Shown here: positions 35,144-42,694 of the stretch, piece after piece
How positions within the stretch are numbered: the stretch's first letter is position 1
Layout: each line of letters opens with the position of its first letter
Assembly (NCBI GenBank): GCA_024742935.1
Contig: JANSXN010000006.1
Coordinates: forward strand, 1 to 60,482
Direction: 5' to 3'
From: Flavobacteriaceae bacterium
Lineage (GTDB): Bacteria > Bacteroidota > Bacteroidia > Flavobacteriales > Flavobacteriaceae
DNA: 60,482 nt
The notes under the pieces: generated by a model
Databases searched by the model: none
What the model was told of the DNA's origin: nothing
What the model saw: only the letters and a program-made list of their open reading frames with translations
Translations under genes and position numbers: made by a program

Positions 35144-36163
35144 ATGCAACGAATTCACCAAGATATCATCAGGCAAGTGTTTACACTTTTATTAATAGTG
35201 ACACTGGGAATGTTGATTTTTTTAGAATTAGCACCATATCTCAGCGGACTTTTGGGTGCTATAACACTCTATATTATTTCAAAGAATTTTATGACTAAAC
35301 TCGTAAAAAAAGGATGGAACCCATCACTTGCAGCCGGATTGATTATGTTTATTTCATTTGTTGGCATTTTGATTCCTGTGGGTCTGGTCGTACTATTGTT
35401 ATCAAATAAAGTTAAAAATGCATTGAATAGACTTGAATCACTTATTTCAATGGTTAAGGAAAATTTTTCAATAATCGAAAATCAATTTAATATTGAATTC
35501 CTTAGTTCGTTTGATTCTCAGGAAACAGCAGACTGGATTTCAAATAATATTCAAAATCTTTTGGGAAGCACCTTCAATATCTTTATTGCGCTAAGTATTA
35601 TGTATTTTTTACTTTATTATATGCTCGTTCACAGAAAGGAATTTATCGAGTCTATTTACACTTATTTCCCAATGCGTCCTGAAAACATAAGTGTTATTGG
35701 TAAAGAAGTTAACAGTGTTGTAAAATCAAATGCAATTGGGATTCCATTAATTGCTATTATTCAGGGACTCGTGGCATTGCTTGGTTTTTTCATTTTTGGA
35801 GTTCCCAATCCCTGGTTTTGGTTTGTTATCACAGCTGTTGGGTCTATGATCCCTTTCATAGGAACAGCAATTGGTATTATACCTGTTGTAATTATTTTAT
35901 TTTCAACCGGTCAAAATTTTGAAGCCATTGGAATTCTTATTTATGGAATTGTAGTTGTAGGCAGCACAGATAATTTATTCAGAATGATCGTTCAAAAAAA
36001 ACTTGCAAACATTCATCCACTTATAACCCTTATAGGGGTGATTATTGGTGTTCCACTTTTTGGATTTATAGGACTCATCTTTGGTCCTTTGTTGATCAGT
36101 TTGTTTTTGGTAGTGCTTAGGATTTACAAGGAAGAATTTGTTGTAAGGCAAAAGCTTAATTGA
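35144..36163 (+). CDS. AI-2E family transporter (PerM-like)
   Basis: 339 aa polytopic membrane protein of the usual length. N-terminal helices (QVFTLLLIVTLGMLIFLELAPYLSG), an extra-membrane loop around residues 95-135, then the conserved PNPWFWFVITAVGSMIPFIGTAIG and HPLITLIGVIIGVPLFGFIGLIFGP blocks. The family exports small molecules or exchanges Na+/H+; substrate unassigned. It is co-transcribed with the methyltransferase and ends one base before the convergent folD stop. Confidence 0.9.
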   Translation: MQRIHQDIIRQVFTLLLIVTLGMLIFLELAPYLSGLLGAITLYIISKNFMTKLVKKGWNPSLAAGLIMFISFVGILIPVGLVVLLLSNKVKNALNRLESLISMVKENFSIIENQFNIEFLSSFDSQETADWISNNIQNLLGSTFNIFIALSIMYFLLYYMLVHRKEFIESIYTYFPMRPENISVIGKEVNSVVKSNAIGIPLIAIIQGLVALLGFFIFGVPNPWFWFVITAVGSMIPFIGTAIGIIPVVIILFSTGQNFEAIGILIYGIVVVGSTDNLFRMIVQKKLANIHPLITLIGVIIGVPLFGFIGLIFGPLLISLFLVVLRIYKEEFVVRQKLN

Positions 36164-36164
36164 T

Positions 36165-37049
36165 TTAGTCTTTATTTTTTCTTTGTTCTCTGGCAATCAA
36201 GGTATTCTTTAACAACATCGCGATTGTCATAGGCCCTACTCCTCCTGGAACAGGTGTTATAAAAGATGCTTTTTTACTAACGTTTTCAAAATCAACATCC
36301 CCTGTAATAACATAGCCTTTGGGATGATTATCATCTGGAACTCTGGTGATACCAACATCAATAATGACTGCTCCGTCTTTAACCATTTCTGCTTTTAAAA
36401 AGTTGGGCACTCCTAGTGCAGAAATGATAATATCTGCTTGAACGGTGATTTCCTCAATGTTTTTTGTATGGCTGTGAGTAAGAGTAACTGTTGAGTTGCC
36501 AGGCCAACCTTTTCTGCCCATAAGAATACTCATGGGTCTGCCCACAATATGACTTCTACCGATTACAACGGTATGTTTTCCATTGGTTTCAACTTTATAA
36601 CGTTCCAAAAGCTCTAAAATACCAAAGGGGGTTGCCGGTATAAAAGTGCTCATATCCAATGCCATTTTCCCAAAATTTTCAGGATGAAAACCATCTACAT
36701 CTTTTGAGGGGTCAACAGTCATCAACACTTTTTGTGTATTTATTTGTGGAGGAAGTGGTAGTTGAATGATAAACCCGTCTATAGATTCATTTGTGTTAAG
36801 CTCTTTGATTTTTTGAAGCAATTCCAACTCACTTGTTGTGTGAGGAAGCCTCACCATAGTAGATTCAAAACCCACACGCTCACAAGCTTTTACTTTGCTG
36901 GCAACATACGTCAAACTTGCTCCATCATTTCCCACGATTACAGCAGCCAGATGAGGCACTTTTTCGCCTCGAGCTCTCATTTGATCAACTTCTGATGCTA
37001 TTTCATTTTTAATGTCGTTTGATACTTTTCTGCCGTCGAGTAATGTCAT
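36165..37049 (-). CDS. folD: Bifunctional methylenetetrahydrofolate dehydrogenase / cyclohydrolase
   Basis: 294 aa. Interconverts 5,10-methylene-THF and 10-formyl-THF, supplying one-carbon units (also for purine synthesis). Seen: YVASKVKACERVGFES with the catalytic Lys, DGFIIQLPLPPQ, KDVDGFHPENFG, the NADP-binding VVIGRSHIVGRPMSILM, and the C-terminal PVPGGVGPMTIAML. Complete, standard length. Convergent with the AI-2E gene with no room for a separate terminator. Confidence 0.97.
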   Translation of the reverse strand: MTLLDGRKVSNDIKNEIASEVDQMRARGEKVPHLAAVIVGNDGASLTYVASKVKACERVGFESTMVRLPHTTSELELLQKIKELNTNESIDGFIIQLPLPPQINTQKVLMTVDPSKDVDGFHPENFGKMALDMSTFIPATPFGILELLERYKVETNGKHTVVIGRSHIVGRPMSILMGRKGWPGNSTVTLTHSHTKNIEEITVQADIIISALGVPNFLKAEMVKDGAVIIDVGITRVPDDNHPKGYVITGDVDFENVSKKASFITPVPGGVGPMTIAMLLKNTLIAREQRKNKD

Positions 37050-37157
37050 TTTGAGGAAATTTTATAAATTATTATCAAAAGTGTTATCAATTATATTGTT
37101 GTATTGTTGTTTGTAGATACTCTAGCAATATCATTTAATTTAAATACTTAAGGATTT

Positions 37158-37180
37158 GCCACGAATGCACAAATGATTTT
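37158..37180 (-). repeat. Terminal inverted repeat of GxxExxY element (distal to gene 3' end)
   Basis: Begins GCCACGAATGCAC and continues AAATGATTTT; 21 of 23 bases match the reverse complement of 37638-37660. It contains two tandem 8-base units, CACGAATG and CACAAATG. Confidence 0.85.
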
Positions 37181-37234
37181 CTTAGTTTTAGCTTTTCACT
37201 TTTAAAAAATTCCAAAAGTTGGAGTTTTGGCAGT

Positions 37235-37609
37235 TCATAAAACTATTCTTCTATAATCTAATTTGTCCTGTTTAAAGTTTACTAATAAAGCTAATTTATT
37301 ATTTGAAATCTTTAAATAATTTATACATTGAGCGATATGAGAATCTGTAAATATTTCACAAGATTTTACTTCAAGGATTATTTTTTCAAAGACTACAAAA
37401 TCAGCATAAAACTTGTGTTTTAAAACTATGTCTTTATATTTTACTTTATATTCTTTCTCCCTTTCAAAAGGAATGTTTAAGGCGTTAAATTCGTACTCAA
37501 GAGCATCTTTGTAAACAATTTCTGAAAAACCAGACCCTAGTTGATTATGAACATCAAATAAAACACCTAGAAGTGAATAACTTTCTTTTTTAAGAATAAG
37601 ATCTGGCAT
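37235..37609 (-). CDS. GxxExxY protein
   Basis: 124 aa, the family's usual size. The naming motif is GSGFSEIVYKDALEYE (G..E..Y), followed by PFEREKEYKVKYKD, FYADFVVFEKIILEVKS and the end YRRIVL. The D..E.K pattern (ADFVV ... ILEVKS) resembles a PD-(D/E)XK nuclease core. Biochemical function unproven. The gene sits alone between 23-base inverted repeats of the type GCCACGAATGCAC, in the gap between folD and ffh, so it looks like cargo of a small mobile unit. Confidence 0.9.
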   Translation of the reverse strand: MPDLILKKESYSLLGVLFDVHNQLGSGFSEIVYKDALEYEFNALNIPFEREKEYKVKYKDIVLKHKFYADFVVFEKIILEVKSCEIFTDSHIAQCINYLKISNNKLALLVNFKQDKLDYRRIVL

Positions 37610-37637
37610 AATCTATATTTATATGCCACACGAATAG

Positions 37638-37660
37638 AAAATTATTCGTGCATTCGTGGC
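37638..37660 (-). repeat. Terminal inverted repeat of GxxExxY element (gene 5' side)
   Basis: Ends ATTCGTGCATTCGTGGC on the + strand: tandem ATTCGTGC and ATTCGTGG units, inverted relative to 37158-37180. Confidence 0.85.
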
Positions 37661-37690
37661 TTCATTTTTAAAAGACTAAAATCTTTATAA

Positions 37691-39019
37691 CTATCGCATT
37701 TTGCCCATCATTTGCATCATCTTTTTACCGCCGCCACCTTGCATCATTTTCATCATTTTGCTCATTTGGTTAAATTGCTTCATCAATTGATTGACTTCCT
37801 GAACTGAGGTTCCGCTTCCTTTTGCAATTCGTTTTTTTCTGTTTGTATTAATAATAGTTGGAGATGATCTTTCTTCAGGAGTCATAGAATGAATAATGGC
37901 TTCAATACCTTTAAAAGAGTCATCATCAATATCAACATCTTTTAAAGCTTTACCGGCACCGGGAATCATCCCGACGAGGTCTTTCAAACTCCCCATTTTT
38001 TTGATTTGCTGAATCTGGCTTAAAAAGTCATCAAATCCAAATTGATTTTTGGCAATTTTCTTTTGGATTTTTCGGGCTTCCTCTTCATCATACTGCTCTT
38101 GAGCTCTTTCAACAAGCGAAACCACATCACCCATTCCCAAGATTCTATCGGCCATACGGTTTGGATAGAACACATCAATGGCATCCATTTTTTCTCCCGT
38201 ACCAATAAACTTAATGGGTTTATTGACCACACTTTTGATAGAAATGGCTGCACCACCTCGGGTATCACCATCCAGTTTTGTGAGAATTACACCGTCAAAA
38301 TTCAATCTTTCATTAAATGCTTTAGCTGTATTCACAGCGTCTTGCCCTGTCATTGCATCAACAACAAAAAGAGTTTCCTGTGGATTAACAGCTTTATGAA
38401 CGTTTGATATTTCGGTCATCATTTCTTCATCAACAGCGAGTCGCCCGGCGGTATCAATAATAACCACATTAAATCCATTTTGCTTGGCATGTGCAATGGC
38501 ATTTTGTGCTATTTGCACCGGGTTTTTATTTCCTTCATCACTGAAAACCTCAACACCAATCTGATCACCTACCACATGCAACTGATTGATTGCCGCAGGA
38601 CGATAGACATCACAAGCAACTAAAAGTGGTTTTTTAGATTTTTTGGTCTTGAGATAATTGGCCAGTTTTCCTGAAAAGGTTGTTTTACCACTACCCTGAA
38701 GACCAGACATTAAAATAACTGAGGGATTCCCACTAAGGTTGATTCCTTCTGCATCGCCTCCCATGAGTTCGGTTAGTTCGTCTTTAACGAGCTTTACCAT
38801 GAGTTGCCCGGGCTGTAGTGTTGTTAAAACATTTTGACCCAGTGCTTTTTCTTTTACGGTATTGGTGAATTCCTTAGCAATCTTAAAGTTTACGTCGGCA
38901 TCGAGTAGTGCTCGTCTTACTTCTTTGAGTGTTTCAGCAACGTTAACTTCGGTGATGCTTCCGTGTCCTTTAAGGACGTGAAGGGCTTTATCTAACTTTT
39001 CACTTAGGTTATCAAACAT
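37691..39019 (-). CDS. ffh: Signal recognition particle protein Ffh
   Basis: 442 aa. N-domain, then the GTPase G-domain: GLQGSGKTTFSGKLA (G1), DVYRPAAINQL, DTAGRLAVDEEM (G3), TKLDGDTRGGAA (G4 area), and the Met-rich M-domain that binds 4.5S RNA and signal peptides (KQFNQMSKMMKMMQGG ... KMMQMMGKMR). Works with FtsY, encoded at 50810, in co-translational targeting of membrane proteins. A good promoter precedes it at 39045-39075. Confidence 0.97.
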   Translation of the reverse strand: MFDNLSEKLDKALHVLKGHGSITEVNVAETLKEVRRALLDADVNFKIAKEFTNTVKEKALGQNVLTTLQPGQLMVKLVKDELTELMGGDAEGINLSGNPSVILMSGLQGSGKTTFSGKLANYLKTKKSKKPLLVACDVYRPAAINQLHVVGDQIGVEVFSDEGNKNPVQIAQNAIAHAKQNGFNVVIIDTAGRLAVDEEMMTEISNVHKAVNPQETLFVVDAMTGQDAVNTAKAFNERLNFDGVILTKLDGDTRGGAAISIKSVVNKPIKFIGTGEKMDAIDVFYPNRMADRILGMGDVVSLVERAQEQYDEEEARKIQKKIAKNQFGFDDFLSQIQQIKKMGSLKDLVGMIPGAGKALKDVDIDDDSFKGIEAIIHSMTPEERSSPTIINTNRKKRIAKGSGTSVQEVNQLMKQFNQMSKMMKMMQGGGGKKMMQMMGKMR

Positions 39020-39044
39020 AGTATTTACTTCATTTTAAGGTGTA

Positions 39045-39075
39045 CAAAGATAAGGATATGTTGTTGAGTATCAAA
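39045..39075 (-). promoter_or_regulatory. Promoter of ffh
   Basis: On the minus strand TTTG (39075-39072), 19-base spacer, TATCTTTG (39052-39045): an exact fit to the Bacteroidota TTTG/TAnnTTTG promoter, 26 bases before the ATG. Confidence 0.75.
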
Positions 39076-39100
39076 GATGGATTTTAGGAATAATTTTATT

Positions 39101-39132
39101 AAAAAAAGGCTGTCCTTTTGAGACAGCCTTTT
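39101..39132 (-). terminator. Rho-independent terminator of the fasciclin gene
   Basis: An 11-base-pair stem, AAAAGGCTGTC / GACAGCCTTTT, with a 7-base loop and a T run on the minus strand, 31 bases after the fasciclin stop. Confidence 0.85.
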
Positions 39133-39162
39133 ACAAATTAACTAAAATTTAATAATACCAAA

Positions 39163-40992
39163 TTATGGTAGAATTACCTTATCGATGGCGTGAATTACAC
39201 CATTTGCTGCTTGAACATTCACAACAATAATATTACTTACGCGACCATTGGGGTCTGTGATTGTTGCGTTAGTGGCATCAATCGTTATGTCACCGCCCAG
39301 TGTTGTTACAGTTCCATCAACGAGGTCTTCAGCTCTAACATTTGCTTCTGCAATGACGTGCATATTTAAAACCGCAGTTAATGTGGGTCCGTCAATATCA
39401 CCCAGTCCACCAACACCCAGCTCCACGAGTAAGTCACCAAATGCAGTATCTGTGGGAGCAAATACTGTAAATGGTGCCGGGCTTGTTCCGTTTGGAGTAG
39501 TAAGCACGCTCACAAAGTCTGGCTGGTCTGGTCTTGTCAAAGCAGCAACCAGATTACTAAATGTGGGGTCTGCTACTGCAAAAGTGACTACTGTGGGCAA
39601 ATCAATCACAGCATCTACCACGTGAACAACACCATTTGCAGCAAGTATATCTGGAGCTACTACATCTGATACTCCATTTAAAGTCACACCGCTATCTGTG
39701 TTGATGTACAGACTTAAATTGTTATCGGTATTTCCAAAAGTAGCCAGAGTTGTTGTGTAAGAAGTAGAAAGACTTGAAGACAAAGCTATACCTGTTAAAG
39801 CGTGATTTAAAATCACTTGAGTAAGTGCAATCACCGGCACATCATTTATAGATGCACCTCCCAAAAAGGAATTAAAAGCCTCATTGGTGGGAGCAAAAAC
39901 TGTAAACTCTGCATTTCTATCATCTAAAACTGCATCTAACCCTGTAATTTGAAGTGCTTCTGCCAGAATCGACAAATCTGGTGTCATCATTGCAAGCCCG
40001 GTAATTGTTGGGTCAACAATATCAATAGCGGCTTGGGGAAGTAATACTTTATCTATAGCATGAACCACACCGTTATCTGTTTGCACATTTGTCACAATTA
40101 TATTTGAAGGAGCTCCTGTCGCATCAATTATTTTGGCACCGCCTGTAAGGTCAAATGTTAAGTTTTCACCTTGAAAAGTAGTTGCTGTTCCACCATTTAC
40201 CAGATCTTCTGCACGCACATTTGCTCCTGCAATAACGTGATAATTTAAGACTATCTGTAATAGGTCTTGGGGAATATCGTTCAAAGAAGAAAGTCCAAGA
40301 GCTGCCAGTAAAGAAACAAACGAATCATTTGTGGGAGCAAAAACTGTAAAAGGTGATGCCGCAGTTCCTGACAGTAAATCAACATAGTTAGTATTTGAAT
40401 CACTTGCAGCTATTAAAGCGTCAACTAAAATCGAAAATTGTGGATTAGCTAGAGCCTGAGTTGTAATATTAGGAATTCCTATCACTGCATCTACAGCGTG
40501 AATCACTCCATTATCAACAGCTATATCAGCTAGGGTAACTTCAGAAACACCATTAATTTCCACACCGGATGCTGTGTTAATAAACAAGCTTAAATTTTCA
40601 GACGAACTTGCACCTTTTCCTAATGAAGTGATGTAACCCGTGGTTAAGTCACTAGAAAGATTTGTTCCGGTAACGACGTGATTGAGTAGTATCTCTCTCA
40701 AAGCATCGACTGGAACATCGCCCAAAGCGGCAAAACCATTGTCACTTAAAAAAGCTGAAAATGCTGCGTTGTTTGGAGCAAACACAGTAAATTCTCCTTG
40801 ACCGGCAAGTGTGGCAGTTAATCCGGCTGCATCGAGAGCAGCGGCAAGTGAAGAATAATCTTCATTTGATGCAACAAAATCTGAGATTGTTACACCTTCA
40901 GGTGTTGGCGTTCCGCCATCGTCATCATTTGAGCAGGATGCGAAAAGCAACGCAACGCAAATAATTGCAAAAATTTGATTAAGTTTTTTCAT
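39163..40992 (-). CDS. Four-domain fasciclin lipoprotein
   Basis: 609 aa from the Met at 40992 (MKKLNQIFAIICVALLFASC); the longer frame to 41037 adds 15 residues before the signal peptide and is rejected. Lipobox LFASC, Cys20, followed by SNDDDGG, a Ser-Asn-Asp-rich start typical of surface-exposed Bacteroidota lipoproteins. Four FAS1 domains follow; each has FTVFAP.N..F/T and a closing NGVIHAVDAVI / NGVVHAIDKVLLP motif. Domains 1 and 3, and 2 and 4, are most alike (LNHVVTG/LNHALTG; NYHVIAGANVRAEDLV/NMHVIAEANVRAEDLV), so the gene arose by duplicating a two-domain unit. Probably adhesive. Confidence 0.93.
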   Translation of the reverse strand: MKKLNQIFAIICVALLFASCSNDDDGGTPTPEGVTISDFVASNEDYSSLAAALDAAGLTATLAGQGEFTVFAPNNAAFSAFLSDNGFAALGDVPVDALREILLNHVVTGTNLSSDLTTGYITSLGKGASSSENLSLFINTASGVEINGVSEVTLADIAVDNGVIHAVDAVIGIPNITTQALANPQFSILVDALIAASDSNTNYVDLLSGTAASPFTVFAPTNDSFVSLLAALGLSSLNDIPQDLLQIVLNYHVIAGANVRAEDLVNGGTATTFQGENLTFDLTGGAKIIDATGAPSNIIVTNVQTDNGVVHAIDKVLLPQAAIDIVDPTITGLAMMTPDLSILAEALQITGLDAVLDDRNAEFTVFAPTNEAFNSFLGGASINDVPVIALTQVILNHALTGIALSSSLSTSYTTTLATFGNTDNNLSLYINTDSGVTLNGVSDVVAPDILAANGVVHVVDAVIDLPTVVTFAVADPTFSNLVAALTRPDQPDFVSVLTTPNGTSPAPFTVFAPTDTAFGDLLVELGVGGLGDIDGPTLTAVLNMHVIAEANVRAEDLVDGTVTTLGGDITIDATNATITDPNGRVSNIIVVNVQAANGVIHAIDKVILP

Positions 40993-41219
40993 AGTAGTAT
41001 TTTTTTTGTTTACGCAAATATGACAATTGTTAAACATAAAATCCTACTCTTAATTTTTAGTTTAGTATTTATTTAACATAGATGAAATTTATAAATTGAG
41101 TTCTTGTTTTTATAAATTTCAAGAAATACAATACTTAAGGCTATTATATTTTTATACTTTTACAAAAATCAATAAAACGCAAATCGCATCTGTTTTTAAA
41201 GTTTAATTAACAAAATTCA

Positions 41220-41735
41220 ATGAAAAAGAATCTATTTGATTCCGTTTGTGACGAAAGTGTTTTTGCAACGATACATAAAACTGTTGCAAAAGATTTACAC
41301 GATTTTATTTATTATAAATATGGTGAGCGTTTTAAACCAAAAGACAAAGTCCAAGAGGCGTTTTTAAAGTTATGGGAGAATTGCGGGAAAATTGTACCTG
41401 AAAAAGCTAAAGCATTTCTTTTCTCTGTCGCAAACAATACCACTCTCAATGAGATAAAACATGAAAAAGTAAAATTAAAATATGTACAATCTTCAAATAG
41501 TGAAGTGAACAATGAAAATCCTCAATTTCTTTTAGAAGAAGCAGAATATTTAAAAAAATATCAGGATGCACTTTCAAAATTAACAGAAGATAAAAGGGTT
41601 GCTTTTTTACTAAATCGGGTGGAAGGAAAAAAACATAAAGAAATCGCCAAAATTCTGAATATTTCCAAAAAAGCTGTCGAAAAGCGTATTTACAGTGCTT
41701 TGAAAGAGTTGAGAAAAGAAATTGATGGAATTTAA
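41220..41735 (+). CDS. ECF-type RNA polymerase sigma factor
   Basis: 171 aa. Sigma-70 region 2 about residues 20-80 (FKPKDKVQEAFLKLWENC, KAFLFSVANNTTLNEIKHEK), region 4 about 110-168 (LTEDKRVAFLLNRVEGKKHKEIAKILNISKKAVEKRIYSALKEL). First of a sigma/FecR/TonB-receptor trio; predicted to be released by the FecR-like protein when the receptor binds its ligand, and to drive the same operon. Confidence 0.93.
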   Translation: MKKNLFDSVCDESVFATIHKTVAKDLHDFIYYKYGERFKPKDKVQEAFLKLWENCGKIVPEKAKAFLFSVANNTTLNEIKHEKVKLKYVQSSNSEVNNENPQFLLEEAEYLKKYQDALSKLTEDKRVAFLLNRVEGKKHKEIAKILNISKKAVEKRIYSALKELRKEIDGI

Positions 41736-41791
41736 GGTGAATTCGGTAGGAATTTTAATGCCAAAGTTGTTATATAGTTGAATCGATTGCT

Positions 41792-42694
41792 ATGAAAGAG
41801 AAAAAGTTAGTTAAAAAATGGTTAGTTAATGAACTTAACCAAGAAGAATTGGAGGCGTTTAAGCAATTAGACGCCTACGATTCTTACATTAAACTATCTG
41901 AAAGTGCCAAGAAGTTTAGGGCTCCCTCTTATGATCTAGAAGATTCTCTCGATAATTTAAAAGTTAAAATCTTAGAGAAACAAGCTCGTCAAAAATATTC
42001 CTTCTTAAAATATGCTGTCAGTATTGCTGCCGTTTTTGCCATCAGTTTTGCTGTTTATTTTGCATTTTTCAATAATCCATATACTGTTTTTGAAACTCAA
42101 ACAGCAGAAAGCAAAACAATCACCCTTCCTGATGATTCTCAAGTTACACTTAATGCAAAAACACAATTAAAATTTAAAGCTAAAAATTGGATTTCAGACA
42201 GAACTTTACAACTGGATGGTGAAGCATTTTTCAAAGTAGCTAAAGGTCAAACTTTTGAGGTTCAAACTTCACATGGTACAGTGCGTGTTTTGGGAACTGA
42301 ATTCAATGTTAAAAGCCGCAAAGACCTCTTTGAAGTAAACTGCTATGAAGGGAAAGTAAATGTGAATCATCTTAATAATTCTCTTGATCTTGCTGCATTG
42401 AACTCTTACAAATACCAAGATGGTAAATTAATAAATGAAGAAATGCTTTTCAAACTACCCTCTTGGATGGAAAACAAATCTACTTTCAAAAGTATATCCT
42501 TTAAGCACGTGCTTGATGAATTCCAAAGACAATACAACATCACTTTTAGCTTAAAAAACATCAACACAAATCAACTCTTTACAGGAAGCTTTATTCATAA
42601 TGATATAGACAATGCTTTACAGTCTATTACCTTACCTTTGCAACTGACCTATCTAAAACAAAACGGTACAGTAATTTTAGCAGCGAGTGAATAA
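41792..42694 (+). CDS. FecR-family anti-sigma factor
   Basis: 300 aa. Short cytoplasmic N-terminus (~70 residues, binds sigma), one TM helix (LKYAVSIAAVFAISFAVYF), then a periplasmic FecR domain (KTITLPDDSQVTLNAKTQLKF, RTLQLDGEAFFKVAKG, GTVRVLGTEFNVKSR, EVNCYEGKVNV) and a DUF4974-type end (STFKSISFKHVLDEFQRQYN ... FTGSFIHNDIDNALQSI). Overlaps the receptor gene by 8 bases, implying translational coupling. Confidence 0.93.
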   Translation: MKEKKLVKKWLVNELNQEELEAFKQLDAYDSYIKLSESAKKFRAPSYDLEDSLDNLKVKILEKQARQKYSFLKYAVSIAAVFAISFAVYFAFFNNPYTVFETQTAESKTITLPDDSQVTLNAKTQLKFKAKNWISDRTLQLDGEAFFKVAKGQTFEVQTSHGTVRVLGTEFNVKSRKDLFEVNCYEGKVNVNHLNNSLDLAALNSYKYQDGKLINEEMLFKLPSWMENKSTFKSISFKHVLDEFQRQYNITFSLKNINTNQLFTGSFIHNDIDNALQSITLPLQLTYLKQNGTVILAASE

